From NCBI GenBank assembly GCA_024278215.1, contig JAJRTR010000096.1, positions 1 to 22,426 on the forward strand: DNA of 22,426 nucleotides, in the 5' to 3' direction. The notes beneath the pieces are model-generated. The model was not told the origin of the DNA, did no database searches, and worked only from the letters and a program-made list of their open reading frames with translations. Positions 22,079-22,426 of the stretch are shown here, in pieces. Each line of letters starts with the position of its first letter. The stretch's first letter is position 1. The stretch is from a bacterium (GTDB lineage: Bacteria; UBP15; UBA6099; JAJRTR01). A program made the translations under genes and the position numbers.

Positions 22079-22426
22079 ATGAGTATGTATGATGCGATGC
22101 TCGGATGTTTCGGGCCGCGCAACTGGTGGCCGGCGCGAACAAATTTCGAAGTATGCGTCGGTGCGATACTGACGCAGAATACCGCGTGGCGCAACGTCCG
22201 GCGGGCGATCGCGAATATTCGGGCCGACAAATCTCTCAATCTTAAAAGAATAAACGAGATGCCTGCTGATGAACTCGCACGGCTTATTGTGCCCGCGGGC
22301 TACTACAATATCAAGGCCCGGCGGCTGAAAAACTTCACTGGAATGGTCACTGAAAAATACGGCGGCTCGCTTGCGAAACTTTTTAAATTGCCGGTTATGC
22401 AGTTGCGCGAAGAACTGCTCGCTGTA
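22079..22426 (+). CDS. Endonuclease III-family DNA glycosylase, N-terminal part (runs off right edge)
   Basis: From the ATG at 22079 the frame stays open to the window end (116 codons). It reads YDAMLGCFGPRNWWPARTNF, GAILTQNTAWRNVRRAIANI and a helix-hairpin-helix approach, LIVPAGYYNIKARRLKNF. FGP..WWPA plus GAILTQNTAW is typical of the endonuclease III/3-methyladenine glycosylase III-like HhH-GPD branch, base-excision repair enzymes that remove damaged bases. The catalytic residues and any FeS cluster lie beyond the edge. In-frame ATG 22001 and GTG 22034 would overlap the helicase gene by 62 or 29 nt, so the true start is uncertain. The gene is probably co-transcribed with the helicase. Confidence 0.82.
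   Translation, partial: MSMYDAMLGCFGPRNWWPARTNFEVCVGAILTQNTAWRNVRRAIANIRADKSLNLKRINEMPADELARLIVPAGYYNIKARRLKNFTGMVTEKYGGSLAKLFKLPVMQLREELLAV

Noticed and set aside
1-22426. CRISPR array, tRNA, rRNA or prophage
   Set aside because: No regularly spaced direct repeats, no cloverleaf or rRNA-like sequence and no phage structural genes were seen by eye.

Overview
The window reads as chromosomal DNA of a Gram-negative (two-membrane) bacterium. It encodes a secretin, a periplasmic HtrA protease, an O-antigen-ligase-type membrane protein and polysaccharide glycosyltransferases. None of the proteins looks like a close copy of a model-organism protein, so an uncultured or little-studied lineage is likely. 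I cannot name the phylum from sequence alone.

Layout. 1-157 (-) is the start of S-adenosylhomocysteinase (ahcY), preceded by a long interrupted hairpin (189-300). 306-1067 (-) encodes an XRE-type DNA-binding domain fused to a degenerate class III nucleotidyl cyclase domain. 1106-1712 is gene-poor and holds a decayed fragment of a mobile-element-type protein plus hairpins. Then come a GNAT acetyltransferase (+), and a two-gene minus-strand operon made of a coiled-coil zinc-ribbon protein followed by an exported EEP-fold hydrolase.

The central block (4230-13333, all +, overlapping or nearly abutting genes) is an envelope operon: a FliD-like protein, an O-antigen-ligase/oligosaccharyltransferase-type membrane protein with TPRs, a short secretin, a secreted lysine-rich SH3/TPR repeat protein and a DegP/HtrA protease. 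No flagellar, pilM-P or gsp partners lie in the window. This cluster is the best candidate for an undescribed surface or secretion module.

The right-hand part contains an SDR oxidoreductase broken by one in-frame stop codon, two polysaccharide glycosyltransferases (GT2 and GT4), a two-domain dehydrogenase (MDR + Gfo/Idh/MocA), a Ski2-like helicase and the start of an endonuclease III-family glycosylase. Its intergenic regions hold a MITE-like palindromic element (14285-14462) with two partial copies (15841-15897 and 19543-19621), another small inverted-repeat element and a duplicated promoter-like sequence. These mark the region as repeat-invaded. The polysaccharide enzymes and the ligase-like protein probably serve surface glycan synthesis, but no complete pathway is present.
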